Of a DNA stretch of 47,097 nt, positions 18,185-28,400 are shown piece by piece. Numbering within the stretch: the stretch's first letter is position 1; each line of letters begins with the position of its first letter. The translations under genes were made by a program, and so were the position numbers. The DNA lies in contig CAMVTO010000018.1 in NCBI GenBank assembly GCA_947170435.1, forward strand, positions 1 to 47,097, read 5' to 3'. This stretch comes from an uncultured Clostridia bacterium (lineage in GTDB: Bacteria; Bacillota; Clostridia; Oscillospirales; Oscillospiraceae). Below the pieces are notes generated by a model that ran no database searches, was not told where the DNA came from, and saw only the letters and a program-made list of their open reading frames with translations.

Positions 18185-18964
18185 GATGTCACCTCCTACA
18201 GCTCCAAGCTGTTTTCATTCAGCAGGAAGTCCTGCGCATTCACAATCAGCACGCCCTGTTATTACGAGAAAGATTGTATCTTCTGCGCTCTTGCAATAAA
18301 TAGTATGCCAATTTGCGGAAAAGTCAAGCGCGGAGTGGCGGATTCTGTCCGACCTGATCAAGGTCTATCCTTATATCACAGAGGCGCAGACGGCAAAATT
18401 TCTCAGCGCGATTAACCGCCTCGACCCAGGGAGCAGACACAACCTCAGCAGCCGCTATGCGTTCAAGCACGAGAGCAGTCTGAGCAGGCTCAGGTTAAGA
18501 CTGCGGTGGAACGCGCGGTGCAGCCGTTCTCGCGGCAAATTTCCACAGGATCATAATTGCCGCCGAAGAGTTGGGTATCAAGACACTCAAGCCCGAACAG
18601 CGCGAGGTCATTTCCCGCCTCTAACCGGGAAAATGTTGCAATGCATAAAAGGATGTGCTATTATCTCAGCGATAAAAGTCTTATTAACTACAAAAATGTT
18701 CTGATTCTGCCATGGACAGTATCAAAGCAGCGCTAAAGTATGTGATCGCTGGCAGAATAATGATTCCTGTGTCCGGGTGATTCCCCAGAAAAAAGCGGGC
18801 GCTGCCATGTGCGGCTTTGTGGATTATCCGTACGGCGTGCCTGTTGAGAAAGGGATGTTTTCGGTCCAGCCCTGTGCTTTGGACAGACGAGAGGACGCAT
18901 TGGATCTATGAACGCAGGCTGTTAGGGCTTCGCAGCGAACTGTCTATATAGAAAGGCTGTAATA
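18185..18964. other. 780 bp without an intact gene; decayed coding fragments
   Basis: No ORF with a plausible start was found. Short stretches read like relics of coding sequence on the + strand, for example LIKVYPYITEAQTAKFLSAI near 18355-18415, IIAAEELGIKTLKPEQREVI near 18555-18620, and CGFVDYPYGVPVEKGMFSVQ near 18810-18870. None is assigned to a family with confidence. Confidence 0.5.
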
Positions 18965-20035
18965 ATGTACAACAACTATACAGATACTCCGATACTCAAG
19001 CAGGAACCTCTGGTATCCATTATTGTTCCCGTCTGGAATGTGGAGCCCTATATTCGGCAGTGTCTGGACAGTATCCTTGCGCAGACGCACCGCAATCTGG
19101 AAATCATTCTGGTTGATGACGGCTCACCGGACGGGTGCCCTGCGATATGTGATGAATACGCCGCTATGGATGAGCGAATCAAGGTGATCCACAAGGAAAA
19201 CGGTGGTGTTGCGCAAGCCCGAAACAGAGGCTTGCGCGCTGCATCTGGAGAGTGGATCGCCTGGGTAGATCCCGACGACTGGGTATCTGCTCACTTTATC
19301 CAATACATGCTGGATAATGCACTGCAATATAATGCAGACATTGTTATCTGCGGGAGGTGCGAAGAATACACAGGCAACAGAAATGTCTTCAACCCGGAGT
19401 TTCGGAAAATGAATTCGGAGCAGGCCATAAAAGAACTGCTGCGGGATGATGTAATCCGCAATTATTTGTGTGATAAGTTCTGGCGTGCAAGCCTCTTTCA
19501 GGGCATTGCCTTTCCCGAAAATTACAGAGTATGTGAAGATGTGGCGCTTGTATATCGTCTGTTTCTTCGGGCCGGGCAGATTGTCTGCTGTCCTGAAGCA
19601 CATTATCACTATAGAATTCGCGCCGAAGGGCTTACGCATAACATCGCGCTGTCCGATGATCTTCAAGTGTACCGGACAAGAAGAGAACGGCAGGACGTCG
19701 TTTTGGATGTTTATCCAGGATTAAAGGAAGCCTTTCAGTATGATTGTCTGTGCGCTGTCATATCAGCATGGAGAAGCTATTATAGATTTGACCGACAGCA
19801 ACGCAGGAAAAACCGTGCAGCATACTCTGAAATATCTGCGTATGTGCGGCAGAATCCACCGGGGCAAAAGTTTCTGAAGAGCTGCGGTAAAGCTGAACGC
19901 CTGGTTCTTTGGCTAAGCAGATATGATGCATGGTGGTCTCTTGTGCTGGCAGATTTTATCAACCGCCTTTATCGCTTAAAACATGGATGCGATATATGGA
20001 AATGGTCCTTCAAAGATCGTGAAGCTTCTGAATAA
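18965..20035 (+). CDS. Glycosyltransferase family 2
   Basis: A 356-residue GT2 enzyme with a GT-A fold in the first ~220 residues: VSIIVPVWNVEPYIRQCLDS, the nucleotide-binding LVDDGSPDG, ENGGVAQARNRGL and the metal-binding WVDPDDW. The rest is a family-typical helical C-terminal region. It transfers a sugar from a nucleotide donor onto a cell-surface polymer or protein. No transmembrane segment is obvious, so it works at the inner face of the membrane. The GC content is lower than in the flanking metabolic genes, suggesting acquisition. A second, broken GT2 follows 40 bp later. Confidence 0.9.
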   Translation: MYNNYTDTPILKQEPLVSIIVPVWNVEPYIRQCLDSILAQTHRNLEIILVDDGSPDGCPAICDEYAAMDERIKVIHKENGGVAQARNRGLRAASGEWIAWVDPDDWVSAHFIQYMLDNALQYNADIVICGRCEEYTGNRNVFNPEFRKMNSEQAIKELLRDDVIRNYLCDKFWRASLFQGIAFPENYRVCEDVALVYRLFLRAGQIVCCPEAHYHYRIRAEGLTHNIALSDDLQVYRTRRERQDVVLDVYPGLKEAFQYDCLCAVISAWRSYYRFDRQQRRKNRAAYSEISAYVRQNPPGQKFLKSCGKAERLVLWLSRYDAWWSLVLADFINRLYRLKHGCDIWKWSFKDREASE

Positions 20036-20075
20036 ACGGCTTCTTACATATTCTTTTCTAACGGAGCGCTGAAGA

Positions 20076-20740
20076 ATGACAACTTCTGAACCGAAAGTCT
20101 CTGTTATTATTCCGGTTTATAATGTCGAAAGATACCTTCGAGAGTGTCTGGACAGCGTTATAAACCAGACGCTGCGGGATATTGAAATCATCTGTGTGGA
20201 TGACGGCTCGACGGATCATTCTGCTGCAATACTAGAGGAATACGCAAAAGCGGATTCAAGAATTACCATAAACTACACATGTAACTCATAAAAATGTGAT
20301 AGGATATTTTCGAGGCGCAATGGCATTATTGGAGCATAGCTTAGCGGAAGATGACCGATGCCGAATCTGAGGTTGAACTTCGATATGCTTATGCAAGATT
20401 GGTGAGCGATACAATAGACAGGTATGCCTTAATCTCTCCCGAGGAGCAGGCAAAGGTCGTTTTTCCGAAAGAGGTCGAAAACGAACTTTTTGCACAAATC
20501 ATAGCAAATCCCTGGGAGAACTGCAGAAATATAGCTGGAGGGCTTCGCGATCAACTCAATTGTGTCCATAATTCCGTTTCTTTCCGCATCGGGCGCGCGA
20601 TTACCTTCCTGCCTCGCAAAGTTCGTGACGGCGTCCGGCACCTCCGCAGCCTTGGCGCGAGTTACACCGTCCACCGGGCGCCGTACCATATAGGTCTGTG
20701 GAAAGATAAGGAAGCGCCCAAGGGTGGAGACGACTCTTGA
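20076..20740 (+). pseudogene. Glycosyltransferase family 2, internally deleted
   Basis: Codons 1-68 (20076-20280) encode a perfect GT2 N-terminus (VSVIIPVYNVERYLRECLDS, CVDDGSTDHS) and then run into TINYTCNS and a stop at 20291. From about 20351 to 20740 another frame encodes ELFAQIIANPWENCRNIAGG and SVSFRIGRAITFLPRKVRDG, a C-terminal segment common in large surface-polymer glycosyltransferases. The catalytic middle, including the DxD metal site, is gone. The two pieces are therefore read as one gene with an internal deletion rather than two genes. Confidence 0.75.
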
Positions 20741-20777
20741 TCGTAAGCGTCATCGGGGTACAGCGCCATACAAGCTC

Positions 20778-20815
20778 AAAAAGAGCTCATCTCCGTTATC
20801 GAGATGAGCTCTTTT
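20778..20815. terminator. Bidirectional terminator
   Basis: A 16-bp stem (AGAGCTCATCTC with GAGATGAGCTCT, extended by A/T pairs) around a 7-base loop separates the convergent glycosyltransferase relic and the GLUG-repeat gene. Confidence 0.9.
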
Positions 20816-20848
20816 AGCACAAATACAGTGAACGCAGGCGCTATGATT

Positions 20849-23800
20849 CTATTTTTTGTCTCTACGATTCGCCTTTTGCGGTATCCATTGGCCGTCAAGG
20901 AAAAACGTCCTATACGTTGCGTCTCTTGCGGAAAGCGCGGATAAATCAAAAACCTTGCCGTCGGCTCTCCCGACTGACAGCATCTGGCCGTTTTCTCCAT
21001 AGGCTGCGACCATTGTATTTTCATACAATGCAAACTCGTTCTCCGAAAGCCATAGAACCTTCGTCGAATTGACCTTTTCAAGCCCTCTTGTTTCGCGCAG
21101 CCGCGCTTTGCCATCGATTATTTCCCAGACACGTTCAAAATCAAATCCGGGCAGATCGGCGTCTGTCAGGTTGCGGTTCTCAGAGATCTGGTAGCAATTC
21201 GTAACGTCAATCTGCGAAAACGTCGAAGTTGCCCAAATATCGCCGGTCTGAACTCCACTGATGGTATCAACAGAATAGCAGCACGACATGGGTCCATTTC
21301 CCATTCCCGCAATACCAGCTGCATACTGCGCGTTTTGTACGCACCCCAGATTGCAGCAGTTGCTGATCTCGCCAAATGATGTTGCCCCGCCGGCAATTCC
21401 GCCCGCGTATTTTGCGGAAGAGACACCGCCCAGATTCTCGCACTGTTCTATGTACGCAACATCGTCTCCATTGTAATTGTATCCGACAATTCCTCCGCAA
21501 TATGCGCCGCCCATGCCGAGCGCGGAAACGCTGCCACGATTGACGGATGCTGTCACCTTTCCTCTATTGGAGCCCGTGATACCGCCGGCACATGTTTCTT
21601 CCTCGGTTGCTGACACGCTTCCGATATTGATGCAATCTCTTAGTGTGCCATATGAGCTGCCGATAATGCCCCCCGCCGAATAATAGCCGGCAGTACCGCC
21701 TTGTATCAAGGAAACATCACCCGTATTTACGCATTTTTCGACTGTATCGTTCGGATGATCCGCAGTTCCAACAATTCCGCCCGCGTCCCAACGTCCCGAA
21801 ACCGCGCCGTTATTGCCGCATTCCGCAATCGTTCCGCCGTTTTGCAGCCGCCCCGATATGCCGCCGATGCGGTAGCCGCCGGAAACGCTGCCTTTGTTGA
21901 TACTGTCTTGAATCGATCCGCTGCCGGTCCACCCGGCTATTCCACCCACGTTGCCGCCTTCATAACGGCTCCCGGTAATTGTTCCATTGTTTTCACAGCC
22001 TATAATTAGGCCGATGATATTTTGCCCGGCAATTCCTCCTGAGCAAAAGCCGGCCGATTGAATCGCTACGCTGCTTTCACAATTTCTGATCTCTCCATAG
22101 CTTATTGCAGCGACTCCGCCTAAATTCCAGTCTCCCTTGATCGTCCCTGTTACCTTTAAATCAGACACTTCGCCCATCATCAGGCCAAACAGGCCCAGCA
22201 CACTGTTGTCCGGCTGGTCGATTTTCAAGTTCGATATGCTGTGGCCGTTTCCGTTGAACGTCCCTCTGAGACTTGTATCGCCGGATACGATCACATCCCG
22301 CCCTGCCTGCCTTTTGGAAAGAAACAACGGATACCACTGGTATTCGCCAATGTCAAGGTCGCACTCCAGCGAAATGTACTTCCCGTCAAAGGTTCGGTTC
22401 ATGCGTTCCCCGGTAAAATACGCCAGCGCCGCCAGTTCCCCGGCCGTATGGATTTTCAGCGCGGTCGCGGGCGTATTGTAGGAATCCGGATACTCCGCCG
22501 CCAACTTGTTGTAAAAGTCAGCGTCATAGTGGGTGCTCCAGGAATCTTCTTTTTCCCAGCCTGGATTCATGGCGGTCGTCTGGTGGAGAATCGTGATCCG
22601 CCCGTCGCTGACATAAGGGTCATATCCCATCCCCGCCTTGACCGTCGGGACACCGTTCTCCGGCGGGAATGTCGCCAGATACCCGGCAAGCGCATCATAG
22701 CAGGTCTTTTCGCTCTCCGCCAGAATGCCGCTGCCGAACATCGCGTAGCCGTCCCCGCACAGTTTCAGGATAAAATCCGTTCCGGCAACGAGATAGGACT
22801 TGCTTAAGTCAAGCGGAAGATATTCATCAGCGGAACGGTTGTGCACAGTAACGTTCCCGACGCGGTACGCGCCTGTCGGAGCACCTGCCCAGTCGCCGTT
22901 TTCATCCGTCTGCACCGTGGACGGCACTGCGGCGTCAATGGTGAAGCGAATGCCGGACACACTGAAAAAGCCGGGGTTTTCCGCCGTGTTCCCAGTATTC
23001 ACTTTTCTGGCGCTCCACTCCAGCGCGTCCAAAAGTTGCTGCCCGGTCACCTCGATCAGACAAAGCGCATTGTCAAAGGGCGAAGCGCCGCGAAGTGTCT
23101 GCTCATAAATATACCCGTCAATATCCATCCGAATCGCTCCGCCGTTCAGGACAGCTGCATCAACCGCGTATTCGCCCCGATCAAAAAAATCGTATATGGC
23201 ATCAGCGCAGAAATTACCGAGATTGGTTTCCCTGCTTCGGACGGCGCGCACCTCGTCCTCATCGTGCAGCGTCAGTAAAACCTCGGTGCGACCCAGAATA
23301 GGATCAAAATCAGGGTATAGTGTGGCGATGTCATCGCCGGATGGCACACATTCGCCGGGTATGTACCGGACCGTCTCCGGCTCAGTCCGCCAGCTGTAAA
23401 CCTTTTGGTCGACGAATTCCTCGTTATCCTCCACTTTTACAAATGCGGGCAGAGGAGCGTCAGCGGAGAGAACCAGATACCGGCTCAGCTCGTTATTCTC
23501 TTGGACAAACCACCCCGGGGATGCGTACACCAGCGCCGTCGTACCCTCAGGCGTCTCCGCCCACTTGGCGCGAAACCGTGTGACGCCTTCCGTTGCGGGA
23601 TAGGCGTCGGGATCGTAGCTCATTCGGCACGACCAGTCGTCCCTGCCGTCAGGACGATCCCATTCCCAGCCGACCTGTATCGCACCGGATTTGGTAAAAC
23701 GATAATCGTCCAAGGAAAGCGTTCCTTCTGCCGGAATCGGTAGTTCCACAGCTGTCTTTCCTTCGTAAGTGCCTCCGTTCCCGTCGAGCACGATCACATC

Positions 23801-23893
23801 GGCTTGGGCCGTGTCGTTTTCTGCCAGCGCGACGTCGCTCAGCATTCCGAAGCACAGAAGAACGCTCAAGAAAACAGCAAGATACTTTTTCAT
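20849..23893 (-). CDS. Secreted GLUG-repeat protein with orphan 5'-nucleotidase C domain
   Basis: A 1014-residue exported protein (signal residues 1-24, ending DVALA). After a Listeria-Bacteroides-like segment (VIVLDGNGGTYEGKTAVELP), residues about 195-385 match the C-terminal substrate-binding domain of bacterial 5'-nucleotidases/UshA: RSRETNLGNFCADAIYDF, LNGGAIRMD (250-257), LRGASPFDNALCLIEVTGQQ. The metallophosphatase domain that normally precedes it is absent, so no phosphatase activity is expected. From about residue 540 to 930 there are many GLUG-type repeats (NVGGIAGWTGSGSIQDSINK, RIGGISGRLQNGG), a beta-helical fold seen in surface adhesins. There is no SLH or sortase motif. The likely role is nucleotide or ligand capture, or adhesion, at the surface. 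Confidence 0.85.
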   Translation of the reverse strand: MKKYLAVFLSVLLCFGMLSDVALAENDTAQADVIVLDGNGGTYEGKTAVELPIPAEGTLSLDDYRFTKSGAIQVGWEWDRPDGRDDWSCRMSYDPDAYPATEGVTRFRAKWAETPEGTTALVYASPGWFVQENNELSRYLVLSADAPLPAFVKVEDNEEFVDQKVYSWRTEPETVRYIPGECVPSGDDIATLYPDFDPILGRTEVLLTLHDEDEVRAVRSRETNLGNFCADAIYDFFDRGEYAVDAAVLNGGAIRMDIDGYIYEQTLRGASPFDNALCLIEVTGQQLLDALEWSARKVNTGNTAENPGFFSVSGIRFTIDAAVPSTVQTDENGDWAGAPTGAYRVGNVTVHNRSADEYLPLDLSKSYLVAGTDFILKLCGDGYAMFGSGILAESEKTCYDALAGYLATFPPENGVPTVKAGMGYDPYVSDGRITILHQTTAMNPGWEKEDSWSTHYDADFYNKLAAEYPDSYNTPATALKIHTAGELAALAYFTGERMNRTFDGKYISLECDLDIGEYQWYPLFLSKRQAGRDVIVSGDTSLRGTFNGNGHSISNLKIDQPDNSVLGLFGLMMGEVSDLKVTGTIKGDWNLGGVAAISYGEIRNCESSVAIQSAGFCSGGIAGQNIIGLIIGCENNGTITGSRYEGGNVGGIAGWTGSGSIQDSINKGSVSGGYRIGGISGRLQNGGTIAECGNNGAVSGRWDAGGIVGTADHPNDTVEKCVNTGDVSLIQGGTAGYYSAGGIIGSSYGTLRDCINIGSVSATEEETCAGGITGSNRGKVTASVNRGSVSALGMGGAYCGGIVGYNYNGDDVAYIEQCENLGGVSSAKYAGGIAGGATSFGEISNCCNLGCVQNAQYAAGIAGMGNGPMSCCYSVDTISGVQTGDIWATSTFSQIDVTNCYQISENRNLTDADLPGFDFERVWEIIDGKARLRETRGLEKVNSTKVLWLSENEFALYENTMVAAYGENGQMLSVGRADGKVFDLSALSARDATYRTFFLDGQWIPQKANRRDKK

Positions 23894-24064
23894 GTGAATA
23901 CCTCCAGCGCTTTAACATCTACAAACCACAGCTCATTATAGGGCAAACAGATAATTTCATAGCCTTACTATTGATTTTAGCAATTATTCTTTCAAATGGC
24001 AAGGATCCTTCCGGCGCACGAATCTACAAACCGCTCGGCGGGTTTCGGCAAAACGCGCCAAGCC

Positions 24065-24160
24065 GAACTGACCCCGCCCTCGAATAAATACTATACCCAT
24101 AGAGCAGCCCGAGGCTTTTGCGCCCCGGGCTGCTACTTTCATATTCGGAGGTACAGCCAT
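24065..24160 (+). repeat. Repeated leader element, copy A (partner at 47003-47097)
   Basis: GAACTGACCCC, a variable A/T-rich stretch, then a GC-rich hairpin (GCAGCCCGAGGC with GCCCCGGGCTGC), TACTTTCATATTCGGAGGTA and an ATG. The same arrangement recurs at the end of the window with the last ~55 bp nearly identical. It combines a hairpin with a ribosome site, so it is a mobile or duplicated 5' leader. Confidence 0.8.
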
Positions 24161-24203
24161 GAACAAACCCACCTTTATCTGCGCCCGCTGTCACATTGGG
24201 TGA
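24159..24203 (+). pseudogene. Truncated small Cys-rich ORF after leader copy A
   Basis: An ATG with a CGGAGG ribosome site opens a 14-codon frame, MNKPTFICARCHIG, stopping at once. The CxxC suggests the start of a small zinc-ribbon protein that has been cut off. Confidence 0.4.
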
Positions 24204-24263
24204 GAAGTTGAAAGTCGGCAAGAAGGACACGCGCGGCAATCCCACGCACCTCCATTTGTTTGC

Positions 24264-24320
24264 TCAGGGCTTGCATGTGCTTAGGATTTTCTTGATTCTT
24301 TCGGCGTCAGGCTTGTTCAT
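24264..24320 (-). pseudogene. HEPN-type toxin, N-terminal stub
   Basis: The ATG overlaps the stop of the nucleotidyltransferase gene (ATGA), as is usual in MNT/HEPN toxin-antitoxin pairs. The frame MNKPDAERIKKILSTCK resembles the first helix of HEPN/DUF86 proteins, but it stops after 18 codons. No HEPN active-site Rx4-6H motif follows, so the toxin is broken. The family call rests on the overlap and a short stretch only. Confidence 0.45.
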
Positions 24321-24607
24321 GCAATCCGCATCCCTTCGTTCATAATGGTTTGATAAATGGGCGTTCCCTCGTTGATCTCAGAAAGCTCAAATGCGTCTAC
24401 CGCTTTTCCCGTCATTTCTCTCAAATCCTCTGCAAAGGCAAATATATTCATTTTTCTAAACGACGGCCCGCCCACAACCACAACATCAACATCCGAATCC
24501 GCTGTGGCTTCTCCCCTGGCATAGGAGCCGAACAATAAAGCGTACTCAGCATGATAGCGATTCAGCAACACCCGGATATTCTGTTCGATCTCAGCAACTG
24601 TAAGCAT
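24317..24607 (-). CDS. Minimal nucleotidyltransferase (MNT) domain protein
   Basis: Start 24607 (GGAG 7 bases upstream) gives 96 residues, the usual size of MNT antitoxins. The nucleotidyltransferase signature is complete: LLFGSYARGEATADSDVDV, i.e. Gly27-Ser28 and the metal-binding Asp39-x-Asp41. MNT antitoxins of MntA/HepT type AMPylate and neutralise the HEPN ribonuclease encoded just downstream. Here the partner is only a stub, so this is probably an orphan antitoxin. The frame remains open upstream to 24631, but that start has no ribosome site. Confidence 0.85.
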   Translation of the reverse strand: MLTVAEIEQNIRVLLNRYHAEYALLFGSYARGEATADSDVDVVVVGGPSFRKMNIFAFAEDLREMTGKAVDAFELSEINEGTPIYQTIMNEGMRIA

Positions 24608-24947
24608 TTTTTCATCTCCATATCGCAACAAGCGTAGCTATCTTATCGAAAGCCCGAACTGCTGGGTCTCAAGCAACATGCCGTTCCCTCACGACTATAC
24701 TTGCGTTGTTTATAGTATACCATTTTCAGCGCAGCGCAGTCAAGCGGGGCATAGTCACTTCTGCCTCCTTTTCCAGCCCGCCCGAAAAACCGACCTCGAT
24801 ATTTGCGTTCTATGCGGCGAATTGCACAGGAGGAATATGATTTGGCACCTCAAAAAGTCGGGGCGCTACAGCTTAATATGGGCCTCACATTGACACTTGG
24901 CGGTTTCCTTGCTGAAAAGTTTCGATTTTACAGATTTTCAAGCATTA
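24608..24947. other. Intergenic, nothing recognisable
   Basis: No ORF with a ribosome site, hairpin terminator or repeat was seen in this stretch between the kinase remnant and the MNT gene. It lies in an area of repeated truncation and is probably debris. Confidence 0.5.
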
Positions 24948-25382
24948 TCACCACTCAGTATAATAGTTTATGACAAGTAGCCCGACGAGAGCGGTTGCCG
25001 GTCGAATGCTCGACGGCGCAGGGCGCATAATAGTAAGGGTAATTGTCGTAGTTTGGGGTACACGCCGCTGTGACGCCGGGAATTTGACCGGAAAGCGTCG
25101 AGGAGGGATGCGAGGCCGGGGCCATGGCGCAGCCGAGTCATTTAGCTTTGATAGGCAAAATGTCAAGCACCCAACATAGCCATTCGTTTCGCCGTCTTCA
25201 ATGCGAACGTCATAGAGCTTCGGCAAATACGGATGCGGCGGCAGCTCCAGAAGCCGCTTGTAGACCGGCAGCTCGCCACGCAGGCGCTTTTGAACCATAA
25301 CGCGCCGGTTTTCTGTATCAAAGACGAGATCGACCCTGCTTTTGGCGCTGTCTTTCAGCCGTTCCAGCAGTTCATACTCCAT
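24948..25382 (-). pseudogene. Ser/Thr protein kinase, N-terminal fragment
   Basis: The first ~67 codons (MEYELLERLKDSAKSRVDLV, KRLRGELPVYKRLLELPPHP, YLPKLYDVRIEDGETN) match the small lobe of bacterial serine/threonine kinases, including the hydrophobic HPYLPKLYDV segment that normally leads to the hinge. The reading frame then runs about 77 codons through low-complexity, unrelated sequence to a stop at 24948. No catalytic HRD or DFG motif is present. It begins 40 bp after hsdR with an AGGAAGAG ribosome site, so an intact kinase was once the last gene of the restriction operon. Confidence 0.65.
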
Positions 25383-25422
25383 GTTCTCTTCCTATTCTGT
25401 ACAGCATAGCTGTGCGTATGTT

Positions 25423-28400
25423 TTACGCCGCGGCATTGGCATTGACCTGCTCGATGGCCTTGCGGATTTCCATCCATACGCTCAGATCCGTGAACACCTC
25501 CACGATGCTGCCCTGATCGGTGAACGGGGCCTCCTGCAATACGGACAGATCCTTCATCACGCCGTTGTGGACGATGTACTCCACGATCTGGTTGACGAAG
25601 TAAATCTGCCGACTGTCGAGATTGGAACCGTCCAGAAACTCCGCAAACGCTGCCTTCGCCGCGTTCATGTCGAGACCCACGATCTCCCGCACCAGTTCGC
25701 CCAGCGGCTTCTGACGGTACTCCGCCTCATACTCCGCCTTGCTGCCGACCTCGCTCCAGAGGATTTCCTCCAGCGCCTTCACGTCGTCCGCCGTCAGCGG
25801 GATATTGCTGCGGAGCTTCGCGATGACGCCCTCGTCCTGATGGGTGCGGATGTAGTACTCGGCCTTGGCCTTGTAGTTGCGGAAATCGTCGGTTTCCAGC
25901 TCCGCCTCGTTCCACTCGGTGGAGAGGATATCGTCGGTAAAATTCGTGTCATAGCGAATCTCGGGATGCGGCAGGTACTTCATCAGGCCGCGCAGGCTCT
26001 CGCGGATGTGTTCAAACTCGTTGATGCCCGCGGTGTCCAGATAATCCGTGTGCAGAATCTTCTGGATCAGCTCGCTCTGCACCATGATCTCCGGGATGTT
26101 GGCGACGCCTGCGATGCCGGCCACCTTCTTCATCAGGTCGTGTCTGGCCCGCTTGTAGGTTTTGCCGGCAAGGTAGGTCAGCTCGATGCCGTACAGCAGC
26201 GCGTCAAAGCGGACGGCGCTGGCGTCGTCGTCGTCGGGAAGGATCAGCGGGGCCAGCTCATCGTCCATTTGCAGCGTGTTTTCATAGGTGAGCGCGGCAT
26301 AGCTGTCGGGATTCGCGTACAGATCAACGTACTTCAGATGCTGTTTGACGGCGAAGCTGTCCCGGTTCAGCTCCCGCACCTTCTGCACCAGATCCGCCAC
26401 CAGCTCCGCGCGGAAGGGAATCAGCTCCTTTGTCTGATAAGCTATGTCCTGCAGCTTCCAGACAATCTGCGTTTTGAGTTTGAAGATTGCGCCGGAGAGG
26501 GCAATCATGCTCTGACTCCTGCCCTTGCCGCCCATGCGGAAGAACTCAAAGTTGCCGCAGAGATCGAAGATGTAGAACTTATCCTTGTCCGCGCCGTCCA
26601 GCAGGCCGGGGCAGAGTCGCGTGCCGCGGCCGATCATCTGCCAGAACTTCGCCTTGCTCATGACCTTCTTGAAGAACACGAGGTTCAGCACCTCCGGCAC
26701 ATCGATGCCGGTGTCCAGCATGTCCACGGAGATGGCGATGCGCGGCTGCTTCTCGCCCTCGGAAAACTCGTCGATGGCGCTCTGGGCATAGGTCATGTAG
26801 TTGTCGATCACCTTCGCATAGTCCGGCAGGTGCGGGTACTCCTTGTGGAACACCTCCAGAATCTTCTCGGCGTGGGCATGGCTCCTGGCGAAGATGATCG
26901 TCTTGCCCAGCAGCTCCCCATAGTGTACCTTGCGCCCGTTGGTCATGAGAATGTTCAGCGCCAGCCGGATCGTGTCCTCGTTGAACAGCCATTCGTTGAG
27001 CGCGGAGGAGGCGATGGACTCCGGCATTTCACCGTTTGCGTCGGTGAAGGTCGCCTCGTAAGTCTCCCGGTCCGCCTCAGAGAGCTCGTCGTACTTGATG
27101 CCTTCCTCGATGAATTTGAGCTTGCTCTCCACCGAGAGATAGTCCACCAGAAAGCCGTCCCGCACCGCCTGCGACAGCTCGTAGGCGTAGGTGGGGACGC
27201 CCTGTCCGTCCTCGTACTCCAGCTCGAACTCCTCGTAGGTGTTCTTGTCGATGTCGTCCTTGGGCGTGGCGGTCAGGCCCACCAGCGGCGCGTCAAACCA
27301 GGTGAAGATATCGCGGTATTTGTTGTAGATCGAGCGGTGGGCCTCGTCGCAGATCACCAGATCAAAATGCCCGCAGGTGAAGAGCTTGCCCTCGCCGTCA
27401 GCGGCGCTGTCGATGGCGTTGTACATCGTCTGATAGGTGGAGAACACGCAGCGGGCGTTAAAGTGCTCCTTGTCCTCCACCAGATTCACCACGTCCAGAT
27501 CGGGCAGGAGATTCACAAAAGCGCGCTTGGCCTGCGTGACGAGGGAGTTGCGGTCGGCGAGAAACAGGATGTTCTTCACCCAGCCGCGCTCCAGCAGCAC
27601 CTTGCACAGCGCGATCACCGTGCGCGTTTTGCCGGAGCCGGTGGCCATGACCAGCAGCGCCTTGCGGCGGTTCTTCGCGTCCAGCGCGTCACACACCGCT
27701 TTGATCGCAGCCACCTGATAGTAGCGCCCCGCGATCTTCTGATCCACCAGAACGTTTTTGAGGCTTGTCCGCACAGACCGGAGGTTGAACCACTTTTCGA
27801 GGTCCCGCTTTGACCAGATGGCGGCGCACTTGCGCTCGGGATACTGTCCGTCGATGATGTGCGTCTCAAAGCCATTGGTGAGGAAGATCACCGGACGGCG
27901 TCCGTGCCGCTGTTCCAGCAGGTCAGCGTACAGCTTCGCCTGTTGCCGGCCCTTGGAAACGTCCACGCAGGTGCGCTTGGCCTCCACGACCGCCAGCGCC
28001 CGGTTGGCGTCGTCGTAGAGCACATAGTCCGCAAAGCCGACCTCGCTCTTGTTCGGCATGCCGGGCAGCTCCACCTCGTTCAGCCAGTCCCTGCCCTGTG
28101 TCCAGCCCGCGTCCAGCAGCATCGTGTCGATGTAGATTTTGCGTGTTTTGTACTCGGAGAGGTCCAGCGGCTTGGGGACGTAGGTCTGCTGCTGCTCTTC
28201 GCGCCTTGCGGTCAACTCGGCGCGCAGCGCGGCGTTTTCCTCAATCAGCTTTTGGAGGTCGGGGGACTCCCTTAGCAGGGGAGTAGGTTCCGCTTTTTCT
28301 GTATCCCCGGAAAGGAGCGCGAGGTCAAACTGCCGCTCCTCATAGCTGCCGCCGTAGCAGTAGGCCACAAAATCGAGGAACACAAAGAGGTTTTCAAGGC

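Noticed and set aside
22740-23310. Active secreted 5'-nucleotidase
   Set aside because: The metallophosphatase domain with its metal-binding Asp/His/Asn motifs is absent from the protein.
25342-27813. An 823-codon + strand frame antisense to hsdR
   Set aside because: hsdR on the minus strand has all helicase and nuclease motifs; the antisense product resembles composition-driven noise.
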